Shown here: positions 43,965 through 52,819 of the stretch, in pieces
Layout: each line of letters begins with the position of its first letter
How positions within the stretch are numbered: position 1 is the stretch's first letter
Assembly (NCBI GenBank): GCA_943372645.1
Contig: CALRZN010000010.1
Span: forward strand, 94,389-158,388
DNA from: VBWE01 sp943372645
Lineage (GTDB): Bacteria; Bacteroidota; Bacteroidia; Palsa-965
Reading direction: 5' to 3'
Length of the DNA stretch: 64,000 nucleotides
The notes under the pieces: model-generated
Told to the model about the DNA's origin: nothing
Databases searched by the model: none
What the model saw: the letters and a program-made list of their open reading frames with translations, nothing else
Made by a program: the position numbers and the translations under genes

Positions 43965-44416
43965 CCACAAAGGCATGCACAAGGGTCACAAAGGATTATA
44001 ACCATTTATCACACGTCTTATTCCATTACGCATTTTGGGCACATTAAAATTCATCAGGAAACCAAGGTGGAACTTGCCGAGCCTCATGTAAGTTAATGTC
44101 TGCGCAAGGTGTACATCGTTTAACTGCTCTACACTTTTTATTTCGAGTACAAGTTTATTTTCAACCAGTAAATCGATGCGGTAACCATAATCGAGAGCTA
44201 AACCATCATATACAAGAGGCATCGGCACTTCTTTTGAAACATGAATTCCTTTCTTTTGCAAACCATAATAAAGGCATTCCTTGTACGCACTTTCAAGAAG
44301 TCCCGGGCCAAGTGCAGTGTGAACCTGAAATACGACGTCCAATACGATTCGTGCTAATTTTTCTTCGTCCATTTTTTAAGTTTGTTTTATTGTGTTCATT
44401 GTGCATGCCTTTGTGG
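43965..44416. repeat. 18-bp perfect inverted repeats bracketing the GxxExxY gene
   Basis: CCACAAAGGCATGCACAA at 43965-43982 is the exact reverse complement of 44399-44416. AACCAC and GGTT-type bases continue the pairing outward across a five-base mismatch, making a 29-bp imperfect arm. The pair encloses the gene and sits partly in its leader, so the unit looks like a mobile cassette; no target duplication was found. Confidence 0.75.
43986..44372 (-). CDS. GxxExxY protein
   Basis: The 128-residue protein is named for its GPGLLESAY motif (residues about 22-30) and continues with LKEVPMPLVY-type strands, DYRIDLLVENKLVLEIKSVE (the D and ExK of a PD-(D/E)XK nuclease-like core) and the QTLTYMRLGKFHLGFLMNFN end. 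Its function is unknown; the nuclease-like core is an inference from the ELK-type residues. In many genomes it occurs in repeat-flanked, variable copies, as here. Confidence 0.88.
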   Translation of the reverse strand: MDEEKLARIVLDVVFQVHTALGPGLLESAYKECLYYGLQKKGIHVSKEVPMPLVYDGLALDYGYRIDLLVENKLVLEIKSVEQLNDVHLAQTLTYMRLGKFHLGFLMNFNVPKMRNGIRRVINGYNPL

Positions 44417-44498
44417 CCATTGTGGTTAATTAAACAGCAGCACCATTAAAACATTGCGGTTAAATTTTTTGTAACGGGATTTTTTTAGAAATGGGAGG

Positions 44499-44530
44499 CA
44501 AAGATATAGCCGCAAAAAAGCCAAAAGCAA
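44499..44530 (-). promoter_or_regulatory. Promoter upstream of the GxxExxY gene, TTG-N21-TATCTTTG
   Basis: TATCTTTG (44506-44499) on the minus strand, with TTG at 44530-44528 after 21 bases. It implies a leader of about 120 nt, which includes the right inverted repeat arm. Confidence 0.55.
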
Positions 44531-44553
44531 ATTTTAGTTTGCAGGCAGCGGCG

Positions 44554-44587
44554 TGCTCTTTATATAAATATAAAGAGCAGATTTTTT
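44554..44587 (+). terminator. Terminator-like hairpin with T-tract on the plus strand, past the pyrF stop
   Basis: TGCTCTTTATAT (44554-44565) and ATATAAAGAGCA (44568-44579) form a perfect 12-bp stem with two unpaired loop bases (the end pairs must open), followed on the plus strand by GATTTTTT. On the minus strand, where pyrF ends, no T-tract follows, so its orientation does not suit pyrF. Confidence 0.5.
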
Positions 44588-44600
44588 CAACAGGTTCTGA

Positions 44601-45419
44601 TTAGCGGAGGTATTGTGCGAGCAGCTGCTGCATTTCAGCCTGCAGCTTTTGTGCTTCTTCGCGCGCTTTTTCGGCGAAGTCTTTTCCGTTTGATGCGTAC
44701 AAAATGCTGCGCGATGCATTCACGAGCAGGCCGCAGTGGTTGTTCATGCCGTTGGCGGCCACATCGTGCAGGCTGCCGCCCTGTGCGCCTACACCGGGCA
44801 CGAGCAGGAAATGATCGGGAATAATGGTGCGGATGTGTTTCAGCGCATCGGCTTTGGTTGCACCAACCACATACATCATATTGTCAGCTGTACCCCATTG
44901 CTGCGAAACACGGAGCACTTCTTCGTACAGCTTTTTATCGTTTGCTGCCGGCTGCAACTGAAAATCGGAAGCGCCTTCGTTGGAAGTGAGTGCGAGCAAT
45001 ATCACCCACTCGCCGTTTTTACGCAGGAACGGTTTTACCGAATCGCTGCCCATGTAAGGCGCAACGGTTACGGAATCGAAACCGAGTTCATCAAAAAACG
45101 CTTTGGCATACATGGCCGACGTATTCCCGATATCGCCGCGTTTGGCATCGGCAATTGAAAAACAGTTTCCGGGAATAATTTTGCACGTGCGTTCCAGGCT
45201 TTGCCAGCCGGCCACACCGTTGGCTTCATAAAAAGCCATATTGGGTTTGTACGCCACACACAGGTCGTGCGTGGCTTCGATGATGGCTTTGTTGAAGGCA
45301 AAAACGGGATCGCTTTCCTGCAGCAGGTGTTCCGGAATTTTGGTAATGTCCGTATCCAGGCCGATGCAAAGGAATGATTGTTTTTCCTGTATCGCTGCAA
45401 ACAGTTCTTCCCGTGTCAT
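44601..45419 (-). CDS. pyrF: Orotidine-5'-phosphate decarboxylase, type 2
   Basis: The 272-residue enzyme converts OMP to UMP in pyrimidine synthesis. It starts MTREELFAAIQEKQSFLCIGLDTD, includes the catalytic block FSIADAKRGDIGNTSAMYAKAFF (DAKRGD with the Asp-Lys-Asp set) and ends as in the longer type 2 family, which has about 270 residues rather than the 230 of E. coli PyrF. It is followed four bases upstream by prfA on the same strand, so the purM-prfA-pyrF genes form one unit. Confidence 0.95.
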   Translation of the reverse strand: MTREELFAAIQEKQSFLCIGLDTDITKIPEHLLQESDPVFAFNKAIIEATHDLCVAYKPNMAFYEANGVAGWQSLERTCKIIPGNCFSIADAKRGDIGNTSAMYAKAFFDELGFDSVTVAPYMGSDSVKPFLRKNGEWVILLALTSNEGASDFQLQPAANDKKLYEEVLRVSQQWGTADNMMYVVGATKADALKHIRTIIPDHFLLVPGVGAQGGSLHDVAANGMNNHCGLLVNASRSILYASNGKDFAEKAREEAQKLQAEMQQLLAQYLR

Positions 45420-45422
45420 GCG

Positions 45423-46493
45423 TTATACTCCTTCTTTTAAGCGTTCTGCATTTTCCGCTACGTGCAGCGCATCAATCATACTCTGGATGTCGCCATCCAT
45501 AAACGCCGTGAGGTTGTGCTGCGTGAGGCCGATGCGGTGATCGGTGATGCGGCTCTGCGGGTAGTTGTAGGTGCGTATTTTGGCCGAGCGGTCGCCGGTA
45601 GAAACAATACTCTTGCGGCGGCTCGCTTCTTTTTCCATTTTTTTATTGAACTCAATCTCATACAGGCGCGTGCGCAGCATCTGCATGGCGCGTTCGCGGT
45701 TGCCGTGCTGGCTGCGTTCTACCTGGCAGGTAACCACAATGCCTGACGGTTTGTGCGTCAGCATCACCTTGGTTTCTACCTTGTTTACGTTCTGTCCGCC
45801 GGCACCACCTGAACGTGCGGTCTGTATTTCAATATCAGCCGGATTGATTACCACATCCACTTCATCCGCTTCGGGCATTACTACCACCGTTGCGGCGGAT
45901 GTGTGTACCCGTCCCTGCGTTTCTGTTTCCGGAACACGCTGTACCCGGTGTACACCCGATTCGTATTTCAGTGTGCCATACGCATTATCACCAATGATGT
46001 TGGCCACCACTTCTTTGTAACCACCTGAAGTGCCTTCACTCACGTCCACCACTTCTACTTTAAAACCGTGTGCTTCGCAGTAGCGCCAGTACATGCGGTA
46101 CAGGTCGCCGGCAAAAATAGAGGCTTCGTCACCACCCGTACCGGCGCGGATTTCGAGCACAGCATGGCGGCCATCTTCGGGATCTTTGGGCACGAGCAGG
46201 TTGCGGATTTCTTCTTCGAGTGGTTCTACACCGGGTTCGAGTTCGGCCAGTTCGTCTTTGGCAAGGCCAATGAGGTCCGCATCTTTTTCGTTGGCGAGTA
46301 TTTCTTTTGCAGCCGCAATATCACCGAGTATTTTTTTATACTTATGATATGCTTCTACAATTACTTTCAGGTCTTTGTATTCCTTGTTCAGCTTGGCAAA
46401 CAACTTGATGTCGGCCATGTTTGCCGGTTCGGCAAGCATCCGTTCCACCTCTTCGCGGCGTTCGCTGATCGCTTCTAATTTGTCAATTAACAT
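45423..46493 (-). CDS. prfA: Peptide chain release factor 1
   Basis: The 356-residue factor reads UAA and UAG and releases the peptide. The anticodon-like tripeptide site is P-x-T at 188-190, here PET rather than the PAT of E. coli (RVPETETQGRVHTS). The catalytic GGQ is at 232-234 in GGAGGQNVNKVE. It lies between purM and pyrF, closely spaced. Confidence 0.96.
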   Translation of the reverse strand: MLIDKLEAISERREEVERMLAEPANMADIKLFAKLNKEYKDLKVIVEAYHKYKKILGDIAAAKEILANEKDADLIGLAKDELAELEPGVEPLEEEIRNLLVPKDPEDGRHAVLEIRAGTGGDEASIFAGDLYRMYWRYCEAHGFKVEVVDVSEGTSGGYKEVVANIIGDNAYGTLKYESGVHRVQRVPETETQGRVHTSAATVVVMPEADEVDVVINPADIEIQTARSGGAGGQNVNKVETKVMLTHKPSGIVVTCQVERSQHGNRERAMQMLRTRLYEIEFNKKMEKEASRRKSIVSTGDRSAKIRTYNYPQSRITDHRIGLTQHNLTAFMDGDIQSMIDALHVAENAERLKEGV

Positions 46494-46506
46494 AATATAA
46501 CCGCGG

Positions 46507-47688
46507 TTATGAATTATAAGTAAACACTCCGTAAGGGCTGCTGATCGTGAGTTTCCGGCCCTCCGATGCTTCCACGCGGCCTACCACCTGCGCTTCCACA
46601 CCAAACGAACGGGCAATGGAAATAACTTCGGCGGCGCGGTTTTCAGGAACGTACAGTTCCATGCGATGGCCCATGTTAAATACTTTATACATCTCTTCCC
46701 AGCTGGTGCCTGATTGTTCGTGAATGAGTTTGAACAACGGCGGTACCGGGAACAGGTTATCTTTTATGATGTGTACATTGTCTACAAAGTGCAGCACCTT
46801 CGTTTGTGCGCCCCCGCTGCAATGCACCATGCCGTGCACATCGCTTCGGAACGCCTGCAGTATCTGCTGTATGATTGGAGCATAGGTGCGTGTGGGCGAC
46901 AGCACTAATTTGCCGGCCGAAACCTGCTCCCCGTTTCCTACATCTACCAGGTCGTTCAGTTTCATGGAACCGCTGTACACCAGTGTTTCGGGAACGAGCG
47001 GATCAAAACTTTCCGGGAATGTTTTTGCAAGGGCATGTTCAAACACATCGTGGCGGGCAGAAGTTAAACCATTGCTGCCCATTCCGCCGTTGTATTCCGT
47101 TTCGTAGGTTGCTTTGCCATACGAGGCCAGCCCTACAATTACATCGCCGGGTTGAATGCGGTCGTTGCTGATGACCTCGCTGCGTTTCATGCGGCACACC
47201 ACCGTTGAATCAACGATGATGGTACGCACCAGGTCGCCCACATCGGCTGTTTCGCCACCGGTGCTCCAAATGCCGATGCCCATATTCCGCAGGTCGTTCA
47301 GCACTTCTTCGGTACCGTTTATAACCGCGCTTATGATTTCGCCGGGAATGAGGTTCTTATTACGACCGATGGTGGAACTGAGCATGATGTTATCCGTGGC
47401 GCCTACACAAAGCAGGTCGTCCGTATTCATCACCACGGCGTCCTGTGCAATGCCTTTCCACACAGACAGATCGCCGGTTGTTTTCCAGTACATATACGCC
47501 AGGGCCGATTTGGTTCCGGCGCCGTCGGCATGCATCACGAGGCAATAGTCCGGATCGCCCGTAAGCATATCCGGAATGATTTTGCAGAATGCTTTCGGAA
47601 AAAGTCCTTTGTCAATATGCTTAATGGCCTGGTGTACATCTTCTTTGGAAGCGGAAACACCGCGCTGGTTGTATTTCAGGTCGCTCAT
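46507..47688 (-). CDS. purM: Phosphoribosylformylglycinamidine cyclo-ligase (AIR synthetase, long form)
   Basis: The 393-residue enzyme closes FGAM to AIR in purine synthesis. Motifs: MHADGAGTKSALAYMYW near residue 52, QDAVVMNTDDLLCVGA, STGGETADVGD and the later GMVHCSGGAQTKVLHF. It is longer than the 345-residue E. coli enzyme and of the Bacteroidota type. ATG 47688 (MSDLKYNQRGVSASK) is chosen since it begins the conserved N-terminus. The gene heads a purM-prfA-pyrF unit. Confidence 0.93.
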   Translation of the reverse strand: MSDLKYNQRGVSASKEDVHQAIKHIDKGLFPKAFCKIIPDMLTGDPDYCLVMHADGAGTKSALAYMYWKTTGDLSVWKGIAQDAVVMNTDDLLCVGATDNIMLSSTIGRNKNLIPGEIISAVINGTEEVLNDLRNMGIGIWSTGGETADVGDLVRTIIVDSTVVCRMKRSEVISNDRIQPGDVIVGLASYGKATYETEYNGGMGSNGLTSARHDVFEHALAKTFPESFDPLVPETLVYSGSMKLNDLVDVGNGEQVSAGKLVLSPTRTYAPIIQQILQAFRSDVHGMVHCSGGAQTKVLHFVDNVHIIKDNLFPVPPLFKLIHEQSGTSWEEMYKVFNMGHRMELYVPENRAAEVISIARSFGVEAQVVGRVEASEGRKLTISSPYGVFTYNS

Positions 47689-47800
47689 GGCTTGTTCTGG
47701 AAACGGGCACAAATTTCGCAAACTATGCGGATTTTGCCGCATAAAACGGGCGGAAGTTATCCTGCCTTCTGAACATTGGCCTAAAAAGGGGGTAAAAAAA

Positions 47801-47829
47801 CATCCCTCTCCGTTTTGCGAAGAGGGATG
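47801..47829 (-). terminator. Terminator of the third PD40-OmpA gene
   Basis: CATCCCTCT (47801-47809) and AGAGGGATG (47821-47829) form a 9-bp stem followed by seven T residues on the minus strand. Confidence 0.85.
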
Positions 47830-47849
47830 TTGCTCTATTTTAAATACGC

Positions 47850-50156
47850 TTAGTTCGGTTTTTTCGGGCCTGTTGCGCCTTTGGCTCCGGTAGTTCCGGT
47901 TGCCGGTTTCGCACCGCCTGTAGTACCCGTTGCTGCCGGTTTCGGTGTGGCACCAGTTGCACCGGTTGTTCCGGTACCGCCAGTTACACCTGTTGATCCG
48001 CCGGTTCCTCCAGGAGGGGGCGACGAAGTGTCGTCGGCTCCACCACCGGTGGTATCAGCATCACCCCAGAAACCGTCAACTACTTTCGGTTTGATAACGC
48101 GACGGTCGAGTTTCGGACCATTCGGATCAACGTAATCCCAGCGCAGTACGCGGAACACGGTACGACGGTTGAGCTGGTGCAGTTTTTCCTGCTCCGGTTT
48201 GGTTTTGAAGCTGTTGATGTATTTCTCTGTAAGAATAGTACCGTCAACCATTTTCAGCGGCTGTGATTCGCCGTATCCTTTTGCCTGGAGACGTGCTGCC
48301 GGAATACCTTTTTCTTTGATCAGGTAGTCAACGCAGGCCTGTGCACGTGCCTGTGAAAGGGTCAGGTTGTATTTGTCAGATGCACGGGCATCGGTGTGCG
48401 ACATAAGCTCAACCACAATGTTCGGGTTGTCAACCAGTGTCTGGTAAAGGAAGTTCAGCGAGTCTTTTGATTCCGGACGGAGGTTGGCCTTGTTAAGGTC
48501 ATAGAGTACCGCCGGGAATTTGATTTCGCGTTCAGCCGGGGGCAGGCAGAAATCCTGTTTAAAGTTTTTCGACTGGTCTTCACCTACAGTGGTAAGTTTT
48601 CCTTTGTCTTTATCCGGCAGGTTCAGGTAGTAATCTACTTTCGTACTGCGTGCCGAGTCAGAGATAACACCTACTACGTACGATACGTTCGGCAGGAGTT
48701 TGAAGCTGTAGTAACCCGAAGCGTCTGTACGCTGCTCCAGAGCAGATCCGTCAGAACCAACGAGGCGGATAACGGCTTTGGTAACCGGTACTTTGTATTT
48801 GCAATCCGATACTACACCGTCGAGGTTAAATTCCAGCGGCGGGAGGTAAAACTGCCAGATGTCGTCCTGGCCTTTGGTGCCTTCACGGTTCGAAGTGAGG
48901 AATCCACGGTCTTTTTTACCGTCGAAAATGATACCGAAATCATCGCTCGGTGAGTTGAGCGGGCTTTTCAGGTTTTCTACGCCGGTCCACTCCCACTTGT
49001 CTGCGCTCTTGCGTGCAGCAGAGAAGATGTCAAGACCACCCATTCCGAGGTGTCCGTCTGAAGAGAAGTACAGCATACCATCTTCTTTAACGTACGGGAA
49101 ACCTTCGCGGCCTGCAGTATTGATAGCCGGTCCGAGGTTTTTCGGGGTGCTCCATTTTTTGGTTTTCTTGTCGTAATTCGACATCCACAGATCCGAAGTC
49201 GGGTTGGTTAAGCCACCACCGAGGTTGCCTTCACGCATATCCGAAGAGAAGATCATCACCGTTTCATCCGGGCTGAGGCAGGGATGACGGAAGTTAAAGC
49301 TATCGAGTACAGCGGCTTCGAGGCCGAAGTCGATCATTGTTGCATCGCCGTAAGCATTGCCTTTTTTCTCAGCAAAGTAGATTTTGCAACGTACCATTGC
49401 TTTTTTCTGTTCGCCGCAACGGGTGAAGTAGATTTTGTCAGCCTTCTTATTAATGAAGGAAGCGCCTTCGTTGGCCGAGCTGTTTACACCACCGGTTAAG
49501 ATGGTGGGCTGGCTCCATTTGCCGTTTTTGTCCACTTTGGTTTCAAACACATCCGAGTACATGATACCCGAGTTCGGATCAATTTTCGAGCTGGTCTGGC
49601 CTTCGCGCTTCGAAGTAATAACGAGCGAGGTGTGTTTTTTGTCCGAATACATCGGCGAGAAATCATACTCTTTCGAGTTGATCTGCGCCACGTTTTCTAC
49701 TTTCCAGCGGGTCGGGTTGTCTTTCCATTTCTGGGCAAGCTCGCTCGACTTGATACCGTTTTCACCGGCAGGATCGCTCGGCACGGCTTTTTTATAGTCC
49801 TGGAATGCAGAAATCGCTTCGTCGTATTTCTGGTTGATTTTTTTGGCTTCCGCCAGGTAAAGAATGGCTTTGTCGTCCTGGTATTTGGCTTTGATGGCTT
49901 TCGAATACCAGCTTTCAGCCTGTTTCCAGTCGTTCATCATGCGGTAACATTCCGCAATCTGAAACGGGCAACGCGCTTTTTCTTCTTTTTTCTTGATTTT
50001 TGATGATGCCGTCTTGTACAGGCCGATGGCCGTGAAATACTGACGTGCAGCAAAAGCCTTGTCGGCCTCTTTCATGTAGTTCTTTTGAGCATACGAGCTA
50101 ACCGAGAAGGTTAATAAGAGGGCGATCGTAGCCGAAAGTAGCTTTACCAATTTCAT
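47850..50156 (-). CDS. PorE-like TPR/PD40/OmpA protein with Gly-Thr-rich tail
   Basis: The 768-residue protein has a signal peptide (to about residue 23), TPR helices (about 25-130, YFTAIGLYKTASSKI), a PD40 beta-propeller (about 170-430; SSDGHLGMGGLDIFSA, FLTSNREGTKGQDDIW), a carboxypeptidase-regulatory fold (about 440-510) and an OmpA C domain (about 560-690; VVELMSHTDARASDKYN). These are the domains of PorE, a T9SS protein linking PorP to peptidoglycan. Unlike its paralogues it ends in a Gly/Thr/Ala tail of about 55 residues with collagen-like GTTG and GATG triplets. It is monocistronic, with its own promoter and terminator. Confidence 0.9.
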   Translation of the reverse strand: MKLVKLLSATIALLLTFSVSSYAQKNYMKEADKAFAARQYFTAIGLYKTASSKIKKKEEKARCPFQIAECYRMMNDWKQAESWYSKAIKAKYQDDKAILYLAEAKKINQKYDEAISAFQDYKKAVPSDPAGENGIKSSELAQKWKDNPTRWKVENVAQINSKEYDFSPMYSDKKHTSLVITSKREGQTSSKIDPNSGIMYSDVFETKVDKNGKWSQPTILTGGVNSSANEGASFINKKADKIYFTRCGEQKKAMVRCKIYFAEKKGNAYGDATMIDFGLEAAVLDSFNFRHPCLSPDETVMIFSSDMREGNLGGGLTNPTSDLWMSNYDKKTKKWSTPKNLGPAINTAGREGFPYVKEDGMLYFSSDGHLGMGGLDIFSAARKSADKWEWTGVENLKSPLNSPSDDFGIIFDGKKDRGFLTSNREGTKGQDDIWQFYLPPLEFNLDGVVSDCKYKVPVTKAVIRLVGSDGSALEQRTDASGYYSFKLLPNVSYVVGVISDSARSTKVDYYLNLPDKDKGKLTTVGEDQSKNFKQDFCLPPAEREIKFPAVLYDLNKANLRPESKDSLNFLYQTLVDNPNIVVELMSHTDARASDKYNLTLSQARAQACVDYLIKEKGIPAARLQAKGYGESQPLKMVDGTILTEKYINSFKTKPEQEKLHQLNRRTVFRVLRWDYVDPNGPKLDRRVIKPKVVDGFWGDADTTGGGADDTSSPPPGGTGGSTGVTGGTGTTGATGATPKPAATGTTGGAKPATGTTGAKGATGPKKPN

Positions 50157-50191
50157 AATGATCGGTGTGTTTGTTTACGTTTTGTAGGCTG

Positions 50192-50222
50192 CTAAAATAA
50201 GTAAATATTTATTGGAAACAAA
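50192..50222 (-). promoter_or_regulatory. Promoter of the third PD40-OmpA gene, TTTG-N19-TATTTTAG
   Basis: TTTG (50222-50219) and TATTTTAG (50199-50192) on the minus strand are 19 bases apart; the -7 box differs at one base from consensus. The rest of 50157-50489 contains no gene. Confidence 0.5.
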
Positions 50223-50409
50223 TATTTAACGAATCATTTCGCCTGCTTGTCTGCTCTATAACGGGTTCCGGGGAAAAAGATACAACCCGGAATACCATAT
50301 TGATTGTTAACTATTTAGCAACCTTCCTGGGAAAACTGAAAACGGTCAAAAACAGCAGCCGGACGAAAAAAGCCGCAAAAATCAGGGTTCCGCCCACCCG
50401 GAAAAGGCC

Positions 50410-50459
50410 GCAGCGGCAGCAGCACGTGGTGTCCCCGCCACTGTACTTGCCGCCGCTGC
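50410..50459 (-). other. GC-rich hairpin past the end of the second PD40-OmpA gene
   Basis: GCAGCGGC (50410-50417) pairs with GCCGCTGC (50452-50459), and GTGG/CCAC closes inside. It lies 31 bases after the stop on the minus strand; only TTTTCC follows, so termination would be weak. Confidence 0.5.
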
Positions 50460-50489
50460 AAACTGCCGCTTACACACTGTTCGCTGCCC

Positions 50490-52613
50490 TTAATCGGTCG
50501 TTTTATCATCGGTCAGGTCGCCGTCGCCCCAGAAACTGTCGCGGATTACCGGACGGTTAATGCTCCGGTCTGTTTTGGGTGCTTTCGGATCTTTAAAATC
50601 CCAGCTGATTACCCGGAACGTTGTTCTGCGGTTGAGCTGATGCAGGCGTTCCTGCTCTTTTTTGTCTTTGATGCTGCTGATGTATTTTTCGGTCAGTTGT
50701 GTACCATCAACCAGTTTCAGCGGACGCGTTTCGCCGAAACCCTTTGCACGCAGGCGATCCGGGTTAATGCCTTTTTCTTTTACCAGGTAATCCACGCAGG
50801 CTTTGGCGCGGTTTTCCGACAGCACCAGGTTTTTCTGATCGCTGCCACGGCAGTCCGTATGCGAACCGAGTTCAATCACAGTACCCGGATTGCTCATGAG
50901 GATGTTGTACAGCACATTCAGCGAATCTTTTGATTGCGGCAGCAATGCATAGCGGTCAACTTCATAAAGCACTGCAGGCAGCTTTATGTTTTCTTCGGGA
51001 AGCACACAACAGATGGCGGCACTGTACGTTTTTTCAAACTTTTCGTTGAGGTCGTTTTCGGCACCACGGGTTGAAATTTTTACTTTATCGGCTGCCGCCA
51101 GGTACCTCGTCCCTTTTGCACTTTGGGCTGAATCCGTAATCGCGGTTATGATATAATCTACTTCCGGAAGCAGGCGTATTTTTGCCTTGCCAAATGCATC
51201 TGTTTTTACCTCTACTGCAGTACCGTCAGAACCGACACAACGGGCTGTTGCATTTTTAACCGGGATGTTAAAATTGCAGTCGTAGATGTACGTATCCACC
51301 TCGATGGTGCATTGCTGGTAATAAAACGACCAGATGTCGTCCTGCCCTTTTCCGCCGCTGCGGTTGGAGGTGAGAAAGCCGCGTTCTTTCAGGCCGTCGA
51401 AAATAATTCCGAAATCATCTGCGGGCGAATTAACCGGCGATTTCATGTTTTCTACTTTCGTCCATTTGTTTGCATTTGCATCCCAGGTTGCTGAAAACAC
51501 ATCCAGTCCACCCATTCCGGCGTGCCCGTCAGAAGAAAAATACAGCGTACCGTTTTCGCGGATGAACGGAAAACCTTCGCGGCGCTCCGTGTTTATTTCA
51601 CTGCCGAGGTTTACCGGTTTGCTCCATTTGCGTGTTTTCTTGTCGTATTTCGACATCCACAGATCCGAAGTATTATTCTGCCGGCCCTGGTTTCCGTCGC
51701 TCATGTCCGAAGAAAACACCATGGTCATTTCATCTGCACTCACGGCCGGGTGGCGGAAGTTAAAACTGTCGAGCGTGGCGGTTTCCAGCCCGAAATCAAT
51801 CAGCACCGGTTCGCCCCAGCCATTGCCTTTGCGTTCGGCCATGTAAATTTTGCAGTGCGTAACGGTTTTTTTTGCCTCGTTGCAGCGCGTGAAATACATC
51901 TTGTCCGTTTTTTTATTCAGCTGTGCAGAACCATCGTTGAACGGGCCGTTTACAGTGGGCACGGGTGCTGGCACCGACCATTTGCCGTTTTTATCCACGC
52001 GCGTTTCAAACATGTCGGAATACATGCGCCCGGTATTCGGATCGGTTTTGGAACTGCTCTGTCCCTCGCGTTTGGAGGTAATGATGAGTGCGTTGTGGCG
52101 GCGGTCGGAATAGGCCGGTGAAAAATCAAATTCCTTGCTGTTGATCTGCGCCACGTTTTCTACCCGCCAGCGCGTTGGCTGCTCTTTCCAGGCCTGCGCG
52201 TTTTCGCACGCTTTTATGCCGTTTGCAGCGGCCACATCATCGGGAACAGCGACTTTGTATTTCTGAAATTCGATGAGCGCCTCGTCGTATTTTTCGTTGA
52301 ACAGCTTGGCCTGCGCAAGATACAGCGTGGCGCGGTCGTCGGGGTAACCGGTTTTGGTAACGCGGGTGTACCACGACTCTGCATTTTTCCAGTCGCCGAT
52401 AAAACGATACGATTGCGCCACCTGGAAATGGATGCGTGCTTTTTCTTCTTTCTTTTTCACCTTCGGCAATACTTTTTTGTAGTATTCGATGGCCGTGAAA
52501 TATTTTCCCGCTTCAAACGCCTGGTCGGCATCTTTGAGGTTCTGTGCTTTTACAGCGAAACATATTGACATAGCAAGGCCCGTCAAAAGCGAAATGCGCT
52601 TTATCGTATTCAT
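50490..52613 (-). CDS. PorE-like TPR/PD40/OmpA protein (paralogue 2)
   Basis: This 707-residue protein has the same domain order as its neighbour: signal peptide (to about 23), TPR (YFTAIEYYKKVLPKV), PD40 propeller (SSDGHAGMGGLDVFSA; FLTSNRSGGKGQDDIW), carboxypeptidase-regulatory fold and OmpA C domain (VIELGSHTDCRGSDQKN). It is clearly a tandem duplicate of the 47850-50156 gene and lacks the Gly/Thr tail. It probably binds peptidoglycan through OmpA and faces the periplasm. No consensus promoter is evident in the 200-base gap upstream. Confidence 0.9.
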   Translation of the reverse strand: MNTIKRISLLTGLAMSICFAVKAQNLKDADQAFEAGKYFTAIEYYKKVLPKVKKKEEKARIHFQVAQSYRFIGDWKNAESWYTRVTKTGYPDDRATLYLAQAKLFNEKYDEALIEFQKYKVAVPDDVAAANGIKACENAQAWKEQPTRWRVENVAQINSKEFDFSPAYSDRRHNALIITSKREGQSSSKTDPNTGRMYSDMFETRVDKNGKWSVPAPVPTVNGPFNDGSAQLNKKTDKMYFTRCNEAKKTVTHCKIYMAERKGNGWGEPVLIDFGLETATLDSFNFRHPAVSADEMTMVFSSDMSDGNQGRQNNTSDLWMSKYDKKTRKWSKPVNLGSEINTERREGFPFIRENGTLYFSSDGHAGMGGLDVFSATWDANANKWTKVENMKSPVNSPADDFGIIFDGLKERGFLTSNRSGGKGQDDIWSFYYQQCTIEVDTYIYDCNFNIPVKNATARCVGSDGTAVEVKTDAFGKAKIRLLPEVDYIITAITDSAQSAKGTRYLAAADKVKISTRGAENDLNEKFEKTYSAAICCVLPEENIKLPAVLYEVDRYALLPQSKDSLNVLYNILMSNPGTVIELGSHTDCRGSDQKNLVLSENRAKACVDYLVKEKGINPDRLRAKGFGETRPLKLVDGTQLTEKYISSIKDKKEQERLHQLNRRTTFRVISWDFKDPKAPKTDRSINRPVIRDSFWGDGDLTDDKTTD

Positions 52614-52763
52614 GTGAGTAAATGTTTTTTGGTTAATACGCAGAATTGCATGCTACTGATCTGATGCAATCATTCACACATCCGGCCGGGATTTTTTGTG
52701 TTACACTTCTATAACGATGGCACAGGAAAAAGATACAGCAGCGAAAAATGGATTCATAAAAAA

Positions 52764-52786
52764 ACGTCTCGGCTGAGCCGAGACGT
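52764..52786 (-). terminator. Terminator of the adhesin-PorP-OmpA unit
   Basis: ACGTCTCGGC (52764-52773) and GCCGAGACGT (52777-52786) form a perfect 10-bp stem with loop TGA, flanked by A and T runs on both sides. It ends transcription of the giant protein, PorP/SprF and the first OmpA protein. Confidence 0.88.
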
Positions 52787-52819
52787 TTTTTTACTGCAAC
52801 ACTATTTTCAAAAACAAAT

